A stretch of 64,000 bases of DNA, from positions 1,426,001 to 1,490,000 of the forward strand of contig NZ_JBAMHQ010000001.1 in assembly GCF_037081775.1 (NCBI RefSeq), read 5' to 3'. Under the pieces are notes generated by a model. That model saw only the letters and a program-made list of their open reading frames with translations. It did not search any database and had not been told where the DNA came from. Position 1 is the stretch's first letter. Each line of letters opens with the position of its first letter. Source of the DNA: Haladaptatus sp. ZSTT2 (GTDB taxonomy: Archaea; Halobacteriota; Halobacteria; Halobacteriales; Halococcaceae). Position numbers and translations under genes: made by a program. Of this stretch, positions 37,724 to 45,599 are shown piece by piece.

Positions 37724-39535
37724 GTGGTACTTTCAGCGTTGACACCGGGAGCCATGGTGGTTTTTACCATCATCCTCATCGCACTCGTTCTGTTTGCGAC
37801 CGAGCCGGTTCCCGTCGACATCACCGCAATCGGCATCATGGTCGCGCTGATGGTACTTGGGCCGCTGACCGGCATCACGCCCGAAGACGGGATTTCCGGC
37901 TTTGCGAGTCCGGCAACCGTCACCGTGCTCGCGATGTTCGTCCTGAGTTACGGCATCCAGCGAACTGGCGTCATCCAGATGCTCGGGGCGTGGGTGGCGA
38001 AGTTCACCCGTGAGAGCGAAGGGCGACAACTGTTTGCGACCGTCGGCATCGTCGGCCCAATCTCGGGGTTCATCAACAACACCGCGGCGGTGGCGATTCT
38101 CCTGCCGATGGTGACGGATTTGGCCCACAAAGGGCGCACCTCGCCCTCAAAGCTCCTGATTCCGCTCTCGTATGCCTCGATGTTCGGTGGGATGTTAACC
38201 CTGATTGGAACCTCGACAAGCATCCTCGCTTCCGACCTGTCGGCGCGACTGCTCGACCGCCCGTTTACGATGTTCGAGTTCACGCAACTCGGCGCGATTG
38301 TGACCGTCGTTGGCGTGCTCTACTTGCTCACCATCGGGCGATTCTTGCTCCCAGAGCGCATCAAACCGGAAGAAGACCTCACCGAAGAGTACGAGATGGC
38401 CGAGTACCTGACCGAAGTGGTCGTCCGAGAGGACTCACCCATCATCGGCCAGACAGTGCAAGAAGCGCTCAAAGAGACCGATTTCGACGTTGACTTGATT
38501 CAGTTGATTCGCAACGACGCCGTCTTCTTAGAACCGCTCGGCCCGAAGATGATTCAGGCGGGCGATATTTTCGCGGTGCGTACCGACCGACGGACGCTCG
38601 TCCAACTGATTGACGCAGAAGGGTTAGACCTCCTTCCCGAGGTAAAAGTCACCGACGAGGAGCTGGAGCAAATCGGTGAGGGGCGCAACCTCATCGAAGT
38701 CGTCATCGCACCCTCGTCTGCGCTCGTCGGCCAGTCGCTCTCGACGGCGAACTTCCGCCAGCGGTATGACGCGACCGTGCTCGCACTGCGCCGGGGTGGC
38801 GAGCTCATCCGCCAGCGGATGGACAACTCGCCGCTTCGTGTGGGTGACACGCTGCTCGTCCAAGCGACGGGCGACAGCATCAACCGCCTCAGCCGGAATC
38901 GCAACTTCATTATCGCCCAAGAAGTCGAGCGTCCTGACTACCGGGAGTCGAAGATTCCGATTGCCGTCGGCATCGTGACCGGCGTCGTCGCTCTCGCCGC
39001 CCTCGGCGTGGTTCCCATCGTCGTCGCGGCGCTCGGCGGGGCGGTGGCGATGGTCGCAACCGGCTGTCTCCGCCCGCCTGAGGTGTACGAAGCGGTGCAG
39101 TGGGACGTCATCTTCCTGCTCGCGGGCGTGATTCCGCTCGGCATTGCGATGGAGCGCACCGGTGCGGCTGAGTTGCTCGCCAACCTCATCGTGATGTCAG
39201 CAGACGTGTTGCCCGCGATTGGCGTGCTCGGGGTGTTCTACATCGGGACGGCGTTGCTCACGAACATCATCAGCAACAACGCGAGCGTGGTGCTCATGAT
39301 TCCGGTGGCGATTCAGGCGGCGGGCGACATCGGCGCGAACGCCTTCTCGTTCGTCCTCGCGGTGACGTTCGCCGCCTCGACGGCGTTCATGACGCCCGTT
39401 GGCTACCAGACCAACCTGTTCGTCTACGGCCCGGGCGGCTACAAGTTCATGGACTACGTGAAAGTCGGGACGCCGCTCCAACTCGTGTTCGCCGTCGTGA
39501 CGACGGTGGGCATCTACATGATCTGGGGCGTGTAA
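37724..39535 (+). CDS. SLC13-type permease with two TrkA-C (RCK-C) domains
   Basis: 603 residues from GTG 37724, preceded by a TGCACCTGACATAGGT region. Two halves of 5-6 membrane helices (first: VVFTIILIALVLFATEPVPVDI and GFINNTAAVAILLPMVTDL; second: ISNNASVVLMIPVAIQAAGD and STAFMTPVGYQTNLFVYGPG) flank a cytoplasmic insert (about 220-375) with two TrkA-C domains (VVREDSPIIGQTVQEALK, VVIAPSSALVGQSLSTANF). The NNTAAVA and NNASVV repeats are the SLC13/DASS ion-binding loops. It exports or imports di- or tricarboxylates, sulfate or similar anions; the RCK domains suggest gating by a nucleotide. Confidence 0.88.
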   Translation: MVLSALTPGAMVVFTIILIALVLFATEPVPVDITAIGIMVALMVLGPLTGITPEDGISGFASPATVTVLAMFVLSYGIQRTGVIQMLGAWVAKFTRESEGRQLFATVGIVGPISGFINNTAAVAILLPMVTDLAHKGRTSPSKLLIPLSYASMFGGMLTLIGTSTSILASDLSARLLDRPFTMFEFTQLGAIVTVVGVLYLLTIGRFLLPERIKPEEDLTEEYEMAEYLTEVVVREDSPIIGQTVQEALKETDFDVDLIQLIRNDAVFLEPLGPKMIQAGDIFAVRTDRRTLVQLIDAEGLDLLPEVKVTDEELEQIGEGRNLIEVVIAPSSALVGQSLSTANFRQRYDATVLALRRGGELIRQRMDNSPLRVGDTLLVQATGDSINRLSRNRNFIIAQEVERPDYRESKIPIAVGIVTGVVALAALGVVPIVVAALGGAVAMVATGCLRPPEVYEAVQWDVIFLLAGVIPLGIAMERTGAAELLANLIVMSADVLPAIGVLGVFYIGTALLTNIISNNASVVLMIPVAIQAAGDIGANAFSFVLAVTFAASTAFMTPVGYQTNLFVYGPGGYKFMDYVKVGTPLQLVFAVVTTVGIYMIWGV

Positions 39536-39601
39536 GTCGGTAGCAAACCGGCAGACGCGGAACGAAACCCTTTACAACTGCTGCCGATAAGCCAGTATTG
39601 C

Positions 39602-39674
39602 GGGACCATGGGGTAGCTTGGTATCCTTCAGCGTTTGGGACGCTGTGACCCTGGTTCAAATCCGGGTGGTCCCA
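39602..39674 (+). tRNA. tRNA-Pro (anticodon TGG)
   Basis: 73 bases. Acceptor GGGACCA (39602-39608) pairs with TGGTCCC (39667-39673), with discriminator A at 39674. The D-arm lies in GGGTAGCTTGGTA; the anticodon arm is CAGCG-TTTGGGA-CGCTG with TGG; the T-arm is CCTGG-TTCAAAT-CCGGG. The CCA end is not encoded. No intron. The downstream DNA carries two further copies of its 3' T-arm. Confidence 0.95.
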
Positions 39675-39884
39675 TAATTCTCTCGCGAGCAAATTGGCGA
39701 GCGAGAGCTTTCTGATGAGCCGCGGATTTGAAGCAGAGAGCGAGTGATAGCGAGCGACCGTGGTTCAAATCCGGGTGGTCTCACTGAACTTCTGTCGCGA
39801 ACAAACTCGTGAGCGGCTGCTGTTGTGATGAACAGCCGATTTGAACGAAGGAGCGTCAGCGACTGGTGTTCAAATCCGGGTGGG
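39675..39884 (+). repeat. Degenerate tandem repeat carrying copies of tRNA-Pro 3' end
   Basis: The 20-mer TGGTTCAAATCCGGGTGGTC of the tRNA (39652-39671) is found again exactly at 39761-39780, and a 16-base part (GTTCAAATCCGGGTGG) at 39868-39883. The DNA between copies also aligns: two units of about 107 bases share GCGA(G/A)CAAA, GAGCG, GATGA, GATTTGAA, GAGCG and AGCGA in the same order. Copies of a tRNA 3' end downstream of the gene are typical scars of site-specific integration. An open frame on the minus strand (PPGFEPRSL-like) is a translated-tRNA artefact. Confidence 0.7.
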
Positions 39885-39918
39885 AACACGCGTGAGAGCG
39901 ACGATTTGAGCAATCCAC

Positions 39919-40347
39919 TCAGAAACCCGGTTCGATGCGCTCTACGAGTCCGTCGAAATCGGTATCGAAACTCAACACGGCGTCAATGCCGCGTGACTCA
40001 CACTGTGCGAGTATCGTCGCGTCGGTGAAACTCAGGTCGTGGTCGTCGTAGCGTCGGAAGGTTTCGAGCGACGCTTGAACGTCGTCCGGTTCGACGTGAA
40101 GCATGTCGAAGACGGATGGAAACGGGTCTTCGCCGAGGATACGACGGGCGACGGTGTCTGCAGCGTCAAACGACCCGGTCCGAACACGCGTGAGTGTCAC
40201 GGTTTCGTCGAGCACGTAGTCATTCGTATACGGTTGTCCGTAGGCTCCGTCGAGCAGTTCGTCAAACGCTGAGACTGCGCTGTCGTGGCGGTCTGCGTCC
40301 GTATCGTGGTGTGCGAAGAACACGCCGGTATCGACAAAGACGCTCAT
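39919..40347 (-). CDS. vapC: PIN-domain toxin VapC
   Basis: 142 residues, a single PIN domain. VFVDTGVFF carries Asp6, DYVLDETVTL Glu48, LSFTDATIL Asp109, and the last acidic set is in SFDTDFDG (Asp128, Asp130). Four acidic residues in this order bind Mg2+ for RNA cleavage. Its ATG (40345-40347) overlaps the stop of the antitoxin gene by ATGA, the classic VapBC arrangement. It inhibits translation when the antitoxin is degraded. It lies next to the tRNA-Pro repeats, in a possible integrated islet. Confidence 0.9.
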   Translation of the reverse strand: MSVFVDTGVFFAHHDTDADRHDSAVSAFDELLDGAYGQPYTNDYVLDETVTLTRVRTGSFDAADTVARRILGEDPFPSVFDMLHVEPDDVQASLETFRRYDDHDLSFTDATILAQCESRGIDAVLSFDTDFDGLVERIEPGF

Positions 40348-40619
40348 CCGTAGAGCACGTCGTCGATGTCGTCTTCGGTCGTTGTGACCCCAGAGGAGAC
40401 CATTCCCGCGTGGAACTGCTCGCGTTCGGAGTCGGTAAGGGGAACGCGTTGCTCGCGGAATGAGTCGATGAGGTCTGCTTTGGACTCGATGGCGCGTTCG
40501 ACAAGCCGTGCCAGAATCTCCTGTTGGGTGACTCGGTTCCCAGTTTTCAGCCGAATCTCAGCCTGAAGCCGTTCAAGCTGGGATTTGGTGTCGTCGTCCA
40601 TCTTTACCGAGGTTGCCAT
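40344..40619 (-). CDS. vapB: VapB-type antitoxin
   Basis: 91 residues from ATG 40617-40619 (MATSVKMDDDTKSQLERLQ); an in-frame upstream extension is not coding-like. The N-terminus looks like a ribbon-helix-helix DNA-binding domain (VKMDDDTKSQLERLQAEI and TQQEILARLVERAI), and the C-terminal tail (about 65-91) is acidic and should wrap the toxin. It should repress its own operon with the toxin. The spacer GTAGTAGTAGAACATTCTAC upstream (40620-40639) contains an inverted GTAGAA/TTCTAC pair, a good candidate operator. Confidence 0.82.
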   Translation of the reverse strand: MATSVKMDDDTKSQLERLQAEIRLKTGNRVTQQEILARLVERAIESKADLIDSFREQRVPLTDSEREQFHAGMVSSGVTTTEDDIDDVLYG

Positions 40620-40641
40620 AGTAGTAGTAGAACATTCTACT
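40620..40641. promoter_or_regulatory. Inverted repeat upstream of vapBC, candidate operator
   Basis: GTAGAA-CA-TTCTAC (about 40626-40639) is a perfect 6-base inverted repeat just before the antitoxin start, the usual place for VapB autoregulation. Confidence 0.4.
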
Positions 40642-40783
40642 GGGTAAATGTTGCTACCACCATTGTGAGTGAGAGAGAATGGGATAGAGACGTCTGCGGT
40701 AGAGAGCACCGTGTTTGTGTCCGGGTTCACGTCTGGGAACGTCTGAGCAGAGAGACTACTACGTGGGAGACCAATCATAGAGC

Positions 40784-40990
40784 ATGACAGACCCAGACCT
40801 GCTCATTCGACTCGATGTGCTCATCTCGCTGGTCGCTACTCTCGTGGTGTTGTTCACCGTCACGATGCTGTTCGTGGTGAACTTCTACGTCTGGGTGCTG
40901 ACGGTACTGTTCGTCGGCGGCTTCGGATACTATACGTACACCGGATACAGGGGCGGAATCGAAGAAGGGAAACAGTCCAGTCAGCTCTGA
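40784..40990 (+). CDS. Small membrane protein
   Basis: 68 residues from ATG 40784. Two hydrophobic segments (LISLVATLVVLFTVTMLFVV, VLTVLFVGGFGYYTY) with a short hydrophilic end. Function unknown. Its stop overlaps the end of the convergent acetyltransferase gene by ten bases. Confidence 0.65.
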   Translation: MTDPDLLIRLDVLISLVATLVVLFTVTMLFVVNFYVWVLTVLFVGGFGYYTYTGYRGGIEEGKQSSQL

Positions 40991-41520
40991 GCCGCCCGCC
41001 ACTCGTCTTCGAGAATTCCATACAGCAACAAGTCCACGTACTCGTGGTCGATGAACCCGCCGTCGCGGAGGTGGCCTTCTTTGGTGAAGCCGAGTTTTTC
41101 AAGCACGCGCTGTGACCCGGTGTTAAAGTCGTAAACGTAGGCGATGAGTTTGTGCAGACGACGGTGGCCAAAGCCGTAGTCGCAGACGAGCGAGACGGCT
41201 TCGGTGGCGTAACCGTTGCCCCAGTGGTCGGGAGCAATCCAGTAGCCGAGGGTGCCAGAGCCGTGGACGGTGTCGAAGTCGCTCAGGCTGATGAAACCAA
41301 CGGACTCGCCGTCGGCACAAATCAGGAGGCGCACGTCGTCGCCGTCGCTCCACGATTCGTACCACTGTTCTTCCTGTAACTCGTTTACGGGTGCGGCTTT
41401 GGCGAGCGAATGCCAGACTGCCGGGTCGTTTGCGTGTTGCTGGATGAAATAGAGGTCGGCGCGCGACACGGTGTGCAACGAGACGGTGTCACCGGAGAGA
41501 AAGACGGGGCCGGGCATCAA
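40981..41520 (-). CDS. GNAT-family N-acetyltransferase (RimJ/RimL-like)
   Basis: 179 residues. The acetyl-CoA-binding motif A is APDHWGNGYATEAVSLV, preceded by GTLGYWI and followed by HRRLHKLIAYVYDFN and SQRVLEKLGFTKEG, the usual RimL-like set. It acetylates a protein N-terminus, a polyamine or a small molecule; the acceptor is unknown. Start ATG 41518-41520; MMPG. It is divergent from the MCM gene. Confidence 0.88.
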   Translation of the reverse strand: MMPGPVFLSGDTVSLHTVSRADLYFIQQHANDPAVWHSLAKAAPVNELQEEQWYESWSDGDDVRLLICADGESVGFISLSDFDTVHGSGTLGYWIAPDHWGNGYATEAVSLVCDYGFGHRRLHKLIAYVYDFNTGSQRVLEKLGFTKEGHLRDGGFIDHEYVDLLLYGILEDEWRAAQS

Positions 41521-41637
41521 CGAATCACTGCATGTGGCGAGGTCGGCTTCGTATATAGTGATTCGCCCGAGTGAGATTCACTTTCAGTCCGCCCTTTGCC
41601 AAACTACTTAGCCGATGGTGGGGTACATTTCAGTTGA

Positions 41638-43734
41638 ATGGCGCACGCGGAAAACGCAGAGCTCATAGACCGATTCGAAGAGTTCTACCGGAACTACTAC
41701 CGCGACGCAATCGGGGAACTCGCACAGAAGTACCCCAACGAGCAGCGGTCGCTGTATCTGGATTATCAAGACCTCTACCGCTTCGACCCCGACCTCGCAG
41801 ACGACTATCAGTCACAGCCGGGCCAGCTCCAGCAGTACGCAGAGGAGGCGCTTCGGATGTACGACTTGCCGGTGGACGTGGGTCTCGGCCGGGCGCACAT
41901 CCGCATCCGCAATCTGCCGGAGGCGACGGACATCCGGAAGATTCGCGCCCGGCATCGTGGCCGGCTCATCGCGGTGCAGGGCATCGTCCGCAAGGCAACC
42001 GACGTGCGGCCAAAGATTCAGGAGGCCGCCTTCGAGTGTCTGCGCTGTGGGACGTTGTCGTTCATCCAGCAGGCGGGTGGCGATTTCCAAGAGCCCCACG
42101 AGTGTCAGGGCTGTGAGCGACAAGGGCCGTTTTCGATCAACTTCGACCAGTCTGAGTTCATCGACGCCCAGAAACTCCGGGTACAGGAAAGCCCCGAGGG
42201 ACTGCGCGGCGGTGAGACGCCCCAGAGCATCGACATCCACATCGAAGACGACATCACGGGGAAGGTTACGGCGGGCGACCACGTCCGCGTGACCGGGATT
42301 TTGCACTTAGAACAGCAGGGGAACAATCAAGAGAAGTCCCCGATGTTCGACGTGTACATGGAGGGCAGTTCCATCGTCATCGAAGACGAGCAGTTCGAAG
42401 ACATGGACATCACCGAGGAGGACAAGAAAGCCATCATCGAACTCTCACAAGATGCGGAGATTTACGAGAAGATGGTCGGTTCGATTGCCCCCTCGATTTT
42501 CGGCTACGACCAGGAGAAGTTAGCGATGATTCTCCAGTTGTTCTCGGGCGTGACCAAGCACCTGCCAGACGGGTCTCGCATCCGCGGTGACCTGCACATG
42601 CTCCTCATTGGTGACCCCGGGACGGGGAAGTCCGCGATGCTCCAGTACATCCGAAACATCGCGCCGCGGTCGGTGTACACCTCCGGGAAGGGGTCGTCCT
42701 CTGCGGGTCTCACGGCCGCGGCGGTGCGCGACGACTTCGGTGACGGCCAGCAGTGGACGCTCGAAGCCGGAGCGCTCGTCCTCGCAGACAAGGGGATTGC
42801 GGCGGTGGACGAACTCGACAAGATGCGCCCGGAAGACCGCTCTGCGATGCACGAAGCGCTCGAACAACAGAGCATTTCAGTCTCAAAAGCGGGCATCAAC
42901 GCGACGCTCAAGTCGCGGTGTTCGCTGCTCGGCGCGGCGAACCCCAAGTACGGTCGGTTCGACCCGTACGAGCCGATTGGCGAGCAAATCGACCTCGAAC
43001 CGGCGCTCATCTCGCGGTTCGACCTCATCTTCACGGTGACGGACAAACCGGATGCAGAGAAGGACACCGAACTCGCAGAGCACATCATCAGAACCAACTA
43101 CGCCGGCGAACTCCACACCCACCGCACGCACACGAACTCCTCTAACTTCACCGAACAGCAGGTGAACGACGTGACCGAGGAGGTCGCGCCGGTCATCGAC
43201 GCCGAGTTGCTCCGCAAATACATCGCGTTCGCAAAGCGCACCTGCTACCCGACGATGAGCGACGAGGCGAAGGAGGCCATCCGCGACTTCTACGTCGACC
43301 TGCGCTCGAAAGGCGCAGACGAAGACGCGCCGGTGCCCGTGACCGCCCGGAAACTCGAAGGGCTAGTGCGGCTCGCAGAGGCGAGTGCGCGGTTGCGTCT
43401 CTCTGATACGGTGCACGAAGAGGACGCAGAGCGCGTCATCGAACTCGTCCGGTCGTGTCTACAGGACATTGGGGTTGACCCAGAAACCGGCCAGTTCGAC
43501 GCGGACGTAGTCGAGACGGGGCGCTCTAAGACCCAGCGCGACCGCGTGAAGAACATCAAGAACCTCATCGCGGAAATCGAAAACGAGTACGAAGACGGCG
43601 CGCCAATCGACGTGGTGTTAGACCGCGCAGAGGAGATTGGCATGGACCACTCGAAGGCCGAACACGAAATCGAGAAGCTCAAACAGAAAGGCGAGGTGTA
43701 CGAACCGCGCACCGACCACCTCCGGACGACATAG
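41638..43734 (+). CDS. mcm: Replicative DNA helicase MCM
   Basis: 698 residues. The N-terminal half has an OB-fold with a zinc knuckle Cys134/Cys137 and Cys156/Cys159 and beta-hairpin region for hexamer assembly. The AAA+ part has GDPGTGKS (Walker A, Lys331), DELDKM (Walker B, Asp391-Glu392) and the arginine finger at SRFD (Arg460). The C-terminal winged helix (about 630-698) closes it. It unwinds DNA at the replication fork as a hexamer. It shows no intein, unlike some haloarchaeal MCMs. A TTA-type box ACTACTTA about 29 bases upstream of ATG 41638 suggests a leaderless transcript. Confidence 0.97.
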   Translation: MAHAENAELIDRFEEFYRNYYRDAIGELAQKYPNEQRSLYLDYQDLYRFDPDLADDYQSQPGQLQQYAEEALRMYDLPVDVGLGRAHIRIRNLPEATDIRKIRARHRGRLIAVQGIVRKATDVRPKIQEAAFECLRCGTLSFIQQAGGDFQEPHECQGCERQGPFSINFDQSEFIDAQKLRVQESPEGLRGGETPQSIDIHIEDDITGKVTAGDHVRVTGILHLEQQGNNQEKSPMFDVYMEGSSIVIEDEQFEDMDITEEDKKAIIELSQDAEIYEKMVGSIAPSIFGYDQEKLAMILQLFSGVTKHLPDGSRIRGDLHMLLIGDPGTGKSAMLQYIRNIAPRSVYTSGKGSSSAGLTAAAVRDDFGDGQQWTLEAGALVLADKGIAAVDELDKMRPEDRSAMHEALEQQSISVSKAGINATLKSRCSLLGAANPKYGRFDPYEPIGEQIDLEPALISRFDLIFTVTDKPDAEKDTELAEHIIRTNYAGELHTHRTHTNSSNFTEQQVNDVTEEVAPVIDAELLRKYIAFAKRTCYPTMSDEAKEAIRDFYVDLRSKGADEDAPVPVTARKLEGLVRLAEASARLRLSDTVHEEDAERVIELVRSCLQDIGVDPETGQFDADVVETGRSKTQRDRVKNIKNLIAEIENEYEDGAPIDVVLDRAEEIGMDHSKAEHEIEKLKQKGEVYEPRTDHLRTT

Positions 43735-43808
43735 ACCGGATTTCTGCCCTGCGAACCATCGAGAACGCGCTCGCCGCCTTCGAACAGGGTGAGACGGATT
43801 TAGCCAGC

Positions 43809-44012
43809 ATGGAACAGCGCGTCCGTGGCGTGTTGCGCACGTATGCGACCGAGTTTACAGAGAATGCGCGGGCCGCCTACCGAGCATCTGGAGATACGTC
43901 CGTGGATGGATTGGTCGTGGTCGCGGCGTCGAGAGCACAGGCGCGCGAGCGCATCTTGGAGTTGAGTGAACAACCATCCACCTTCACCGTAGAGCGCGTC
44001 GACTCGCCGTAA
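43809..44012 (+). CDS. Small haloarchaeal protein downstream of mcm (coding extends upstream without ATG)
   Basis: 67 residues from ATG 43809 (MEQRVRGVLRTYATEF). The same frame is convincingly coding back to ATA GAC CGG at 43731, giving a further 26 residues (IDRISALRTIENALAAFEQG and on); no ATG, GTG or TTG occurs in that stretch. The ATA at 43731-43733 overlaps the mcm stop TAG, where an ATG start would be expected for a coupled gene. I infer that the protein is really about 93 residues with an ATA start, or that the annotated ATG has a base change. Family members accompany mcm; function unknown. Confidence 0.6.
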   Translation: MEQRVRGVLRTYATEFTENARAAYRASGDTSVDGLVVVAASRAQARERILELSEQPSTFTVERVDSP

Positions 44013-44085
44013 TGTCGAATTTTGAGACGTTCTGAAAAGGCGCAACGATTTTAGTCTTGCCAGTACATGTTACTGAGGAACGAGT

Positions 44086-44706
44086 TTGAGCCAACAGGAA
44101 TCACAGGAGCAATCACTCCACAGTACGCTAGCAGATACCGCCAATATACTCCTGTGTACGCCACCGATGAGTCCAGCGGCGGACGATTCGTGCATGGAGT
44201 TGCTGACGCCACCGACGGAGACGGACGTGAACGTCCTGTGGGTTGCCTACTCTCGAACACCTGACAACTGCCTCACGCACTGGCACCAACACGGTAACAC
44301 GCAACCAGCAGACATTTCGATTATTAACGTTGGTGATAGCGTGCGGTCGGCCAGCGCGGCCACTGGTGGCGGCGGCCCAGGCCCAATCCAGACGGTGGCG
44401 AGCGCGGGCGACCTGACTGGACTCGGGATTGCAATCAGCAACGTGCTCTCTCAGTGGGCAGAAACCGACGCCCAAACCGTCGTCTGTTTCGATTCGCTCA
44501 CGGCGTTGCTCCAGTACGTCGAGCCCGAGAAGGCCTACGAGTTTTTACACGTGCTCACGGGACAGCTGTTCGCCGCAGACGCCATTGCCCACTTCCACAT
44601 CAGCCCGGACGCTCACGACGACCAAACCGTTGCGATGCTTCGCTCGCTGTTCGACGCCGAAGTTTCGATTACAGAAGACGACGATCGCATCGTACTCACT
44701 CGCTGA
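44086..44706 (+). CDS. KaiC/RecA-fold-like protein lacking a P-loop (haloarchaeal)
   Basis: 206 residues from TTG 44086, favoured by GAGGAAC about 10 bases upstream; ATG 44167 region would drop the first 27. The body follows the outline of the small RecA-fold haloarchaeal proteins often found beside regulators: NVLWVAYSRTPDNCL, DISIINVGDSVRS, GLGIAISNVLSQW, TVVCFDSLTALLQY and FLHVLTGQLFAADAIAHFHI. A Walker A motif is missing; FDSLT marks a Walker B-like strand. Function is unknown, possibly a sensor or protein-binding part. Confidence 0.6.
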   Translation: MSQQESQEQSLHSTLADTANILLCTPPMSPAADDSCMELLTPPTETDVNVLWVAYSRTPDNCLTHWHQHGNTQPADISIINVGDSVRSASAATGGGGPGPIQTVASAGDLTGLGIAISNVLSQWAETDAQTVVCFDSLTALLQYVEPEKAYEFLHVLTGQLFAADAIAHFHISPDAHDDQTVAMLRSLFDAEVSITEDDDRIVLTR

Positions 44707-44749
44707 CTAGTCGATAATTTTAACAATCAATATTTCTGAACCGAGTAGT

Positions 44750-44941
44750 GTGCTCCTCGTCGTCACCTACTCTACTGCGGCCCGCCAGACGCTCCGAAAC
44801 ATCTGTCGTGCGCACGATGCCGTCGTGATTCGTCGGTTCGGGCGAGCCGCGCTGTTCGAGCGTGAGACGGGTCGTTCCCGCACCACCGACGACACCACAG
44901 AGGGCGAGCGACTGCGTCTTCTTATCCATATTTTGAACTAC
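44750..44941 (+). pseudogene. 5' fragment of a conserved haloarchaeal protein
   Basis: The frame starts at GTG 44750 with MLLVVTYSTAARQTLRNICR and RRFGRAALFE, a sequence I associate with the start of a small haloarchaeal protein usually encoded near mcm. After about residue 45 it is unlike any protein, reads antisense through the HIT gene, and the stop is only at 45451. The authentic C-terminal part is therefore lost. I treat it as a truncated gene; whether the 45-residue end is translated is unknown. Confidence 0.45.
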
Positions 44942-44971
44942 TCAACTAATCGTACAAAAAGATACGGAGCG

Positions 44972-45400
44972 TTACTCGGAAGCGGCGCGAATCCCGTCTG
45001 CGATGGCGTCAAACTCCTCGTCTGTCAGTTCCGGCATGGTTCTGATGATGGAGTGGACGGCCCCGCCGCCGTCGCCCTCGAAGCGCGGGACGATGTGAGC
45101 GTGGACGTGTTGTACCTCTTGACCTGCGGCCGTGCCGTTGTTGACGCCGATGTTCGACCCGTCCGCGGAGACGGCTTCTTCGACCGCGGGCGTGAGGTGA
45201 TACAGCGCCTCGAAGACGGCTTCACCGAGGGCGTCGGGCAGGTCTGCCACGGTCCGGTGGTGGGCTTTCGGGATGACGAGCGTGTGGCCTTTCGTGAGTG
45301 GATTCACGTCGAGAAACGCCAACACGTTGTCGTCTTCGTACACCGTTCTACTCGGAATCTCTCCAGCGATAATCTTACAGAAAATACAATCGTCGGCCAT
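44972..45400 (-). CDS. HIT-family nucleotide hydrolase
   Basis: 142 residues from ATG 45398-45400 (MADDCIFCKIIAGEIPSRTV). The histidine triad HVHAH follows QEVQ at about residues 99-104; the N-terminal CIFC with its two cysteines is typical of the Hint branch with zinc. It hydrolyses AMP-amino acid or dinucleotide phosphoramidates or phosphates. Upstream in-frame residues are not coding-like. A plus-strand open frame over it is a shadow. Confidence 0.92.
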   Translation of the reverse strand: MADDCIFCKIIAGEIPSRTVYEDDNVLAFLDVNPLTKGHTLVIPKAHHRTVADLPDALGEAVFEALYHLTPAVEEAVSADGSNIGVNNGTAAGQEVQHVHAHIVPRFEGDGGGAVHSIIRTMPELTDEEFDAIADGIRAASE

Positions 45401-45551
45401 GCGTTGTGTGTCGCGCGCGGATTTGAAGAAGGTTTCCCGTCTGAGAAATAATCGCGAAACGCGTCGTTTTATCGAAGAAGTTAGTGAATTTGTAAATTCG
45501 AGAGAGTGGATTCCAGAATTTAAAATCCATGGAGGGTAGCGGCATATAACT

Positions 45552-45565
45552 GACCGAAATATATA
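45552..45565 (+). promoter_or_regulatory. TATA-like box for the importer operon
   Basis: ACCGAAATATATAAC lies about 38 bases before ATG 45600, and AGGAG (45590-45594) five bases before the start provides a ribosome-binding site. It should start the operon with the ligase. Confidence 0.5.
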
Positions 45566-45599
45566 ACACCGCACATTACAACATTGTTCAGGAGTAATA

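Noticed and set aside
39656-39913. Minus-strand open frame containing PPGFEHQSL and PPGFEPRSL
   Set aside because: This is the well-known false protein made by translating tRNA T-arm copies (TTCAAATCCGGG) on the opposite strand; the DNA is the tRNA-Pro repeat.
41638-43734. Intein in MCM
   Set aside because: The Walker A, Walker B and arginine finger lie at normal spacing, and no splice-site Cys/HN pair is seen.
44750-45451. 233-residue plus-strand protein
   Set aside because: Residues after about 45 are antisense to the HIT protein gene, which has a strong histidine triad and start.
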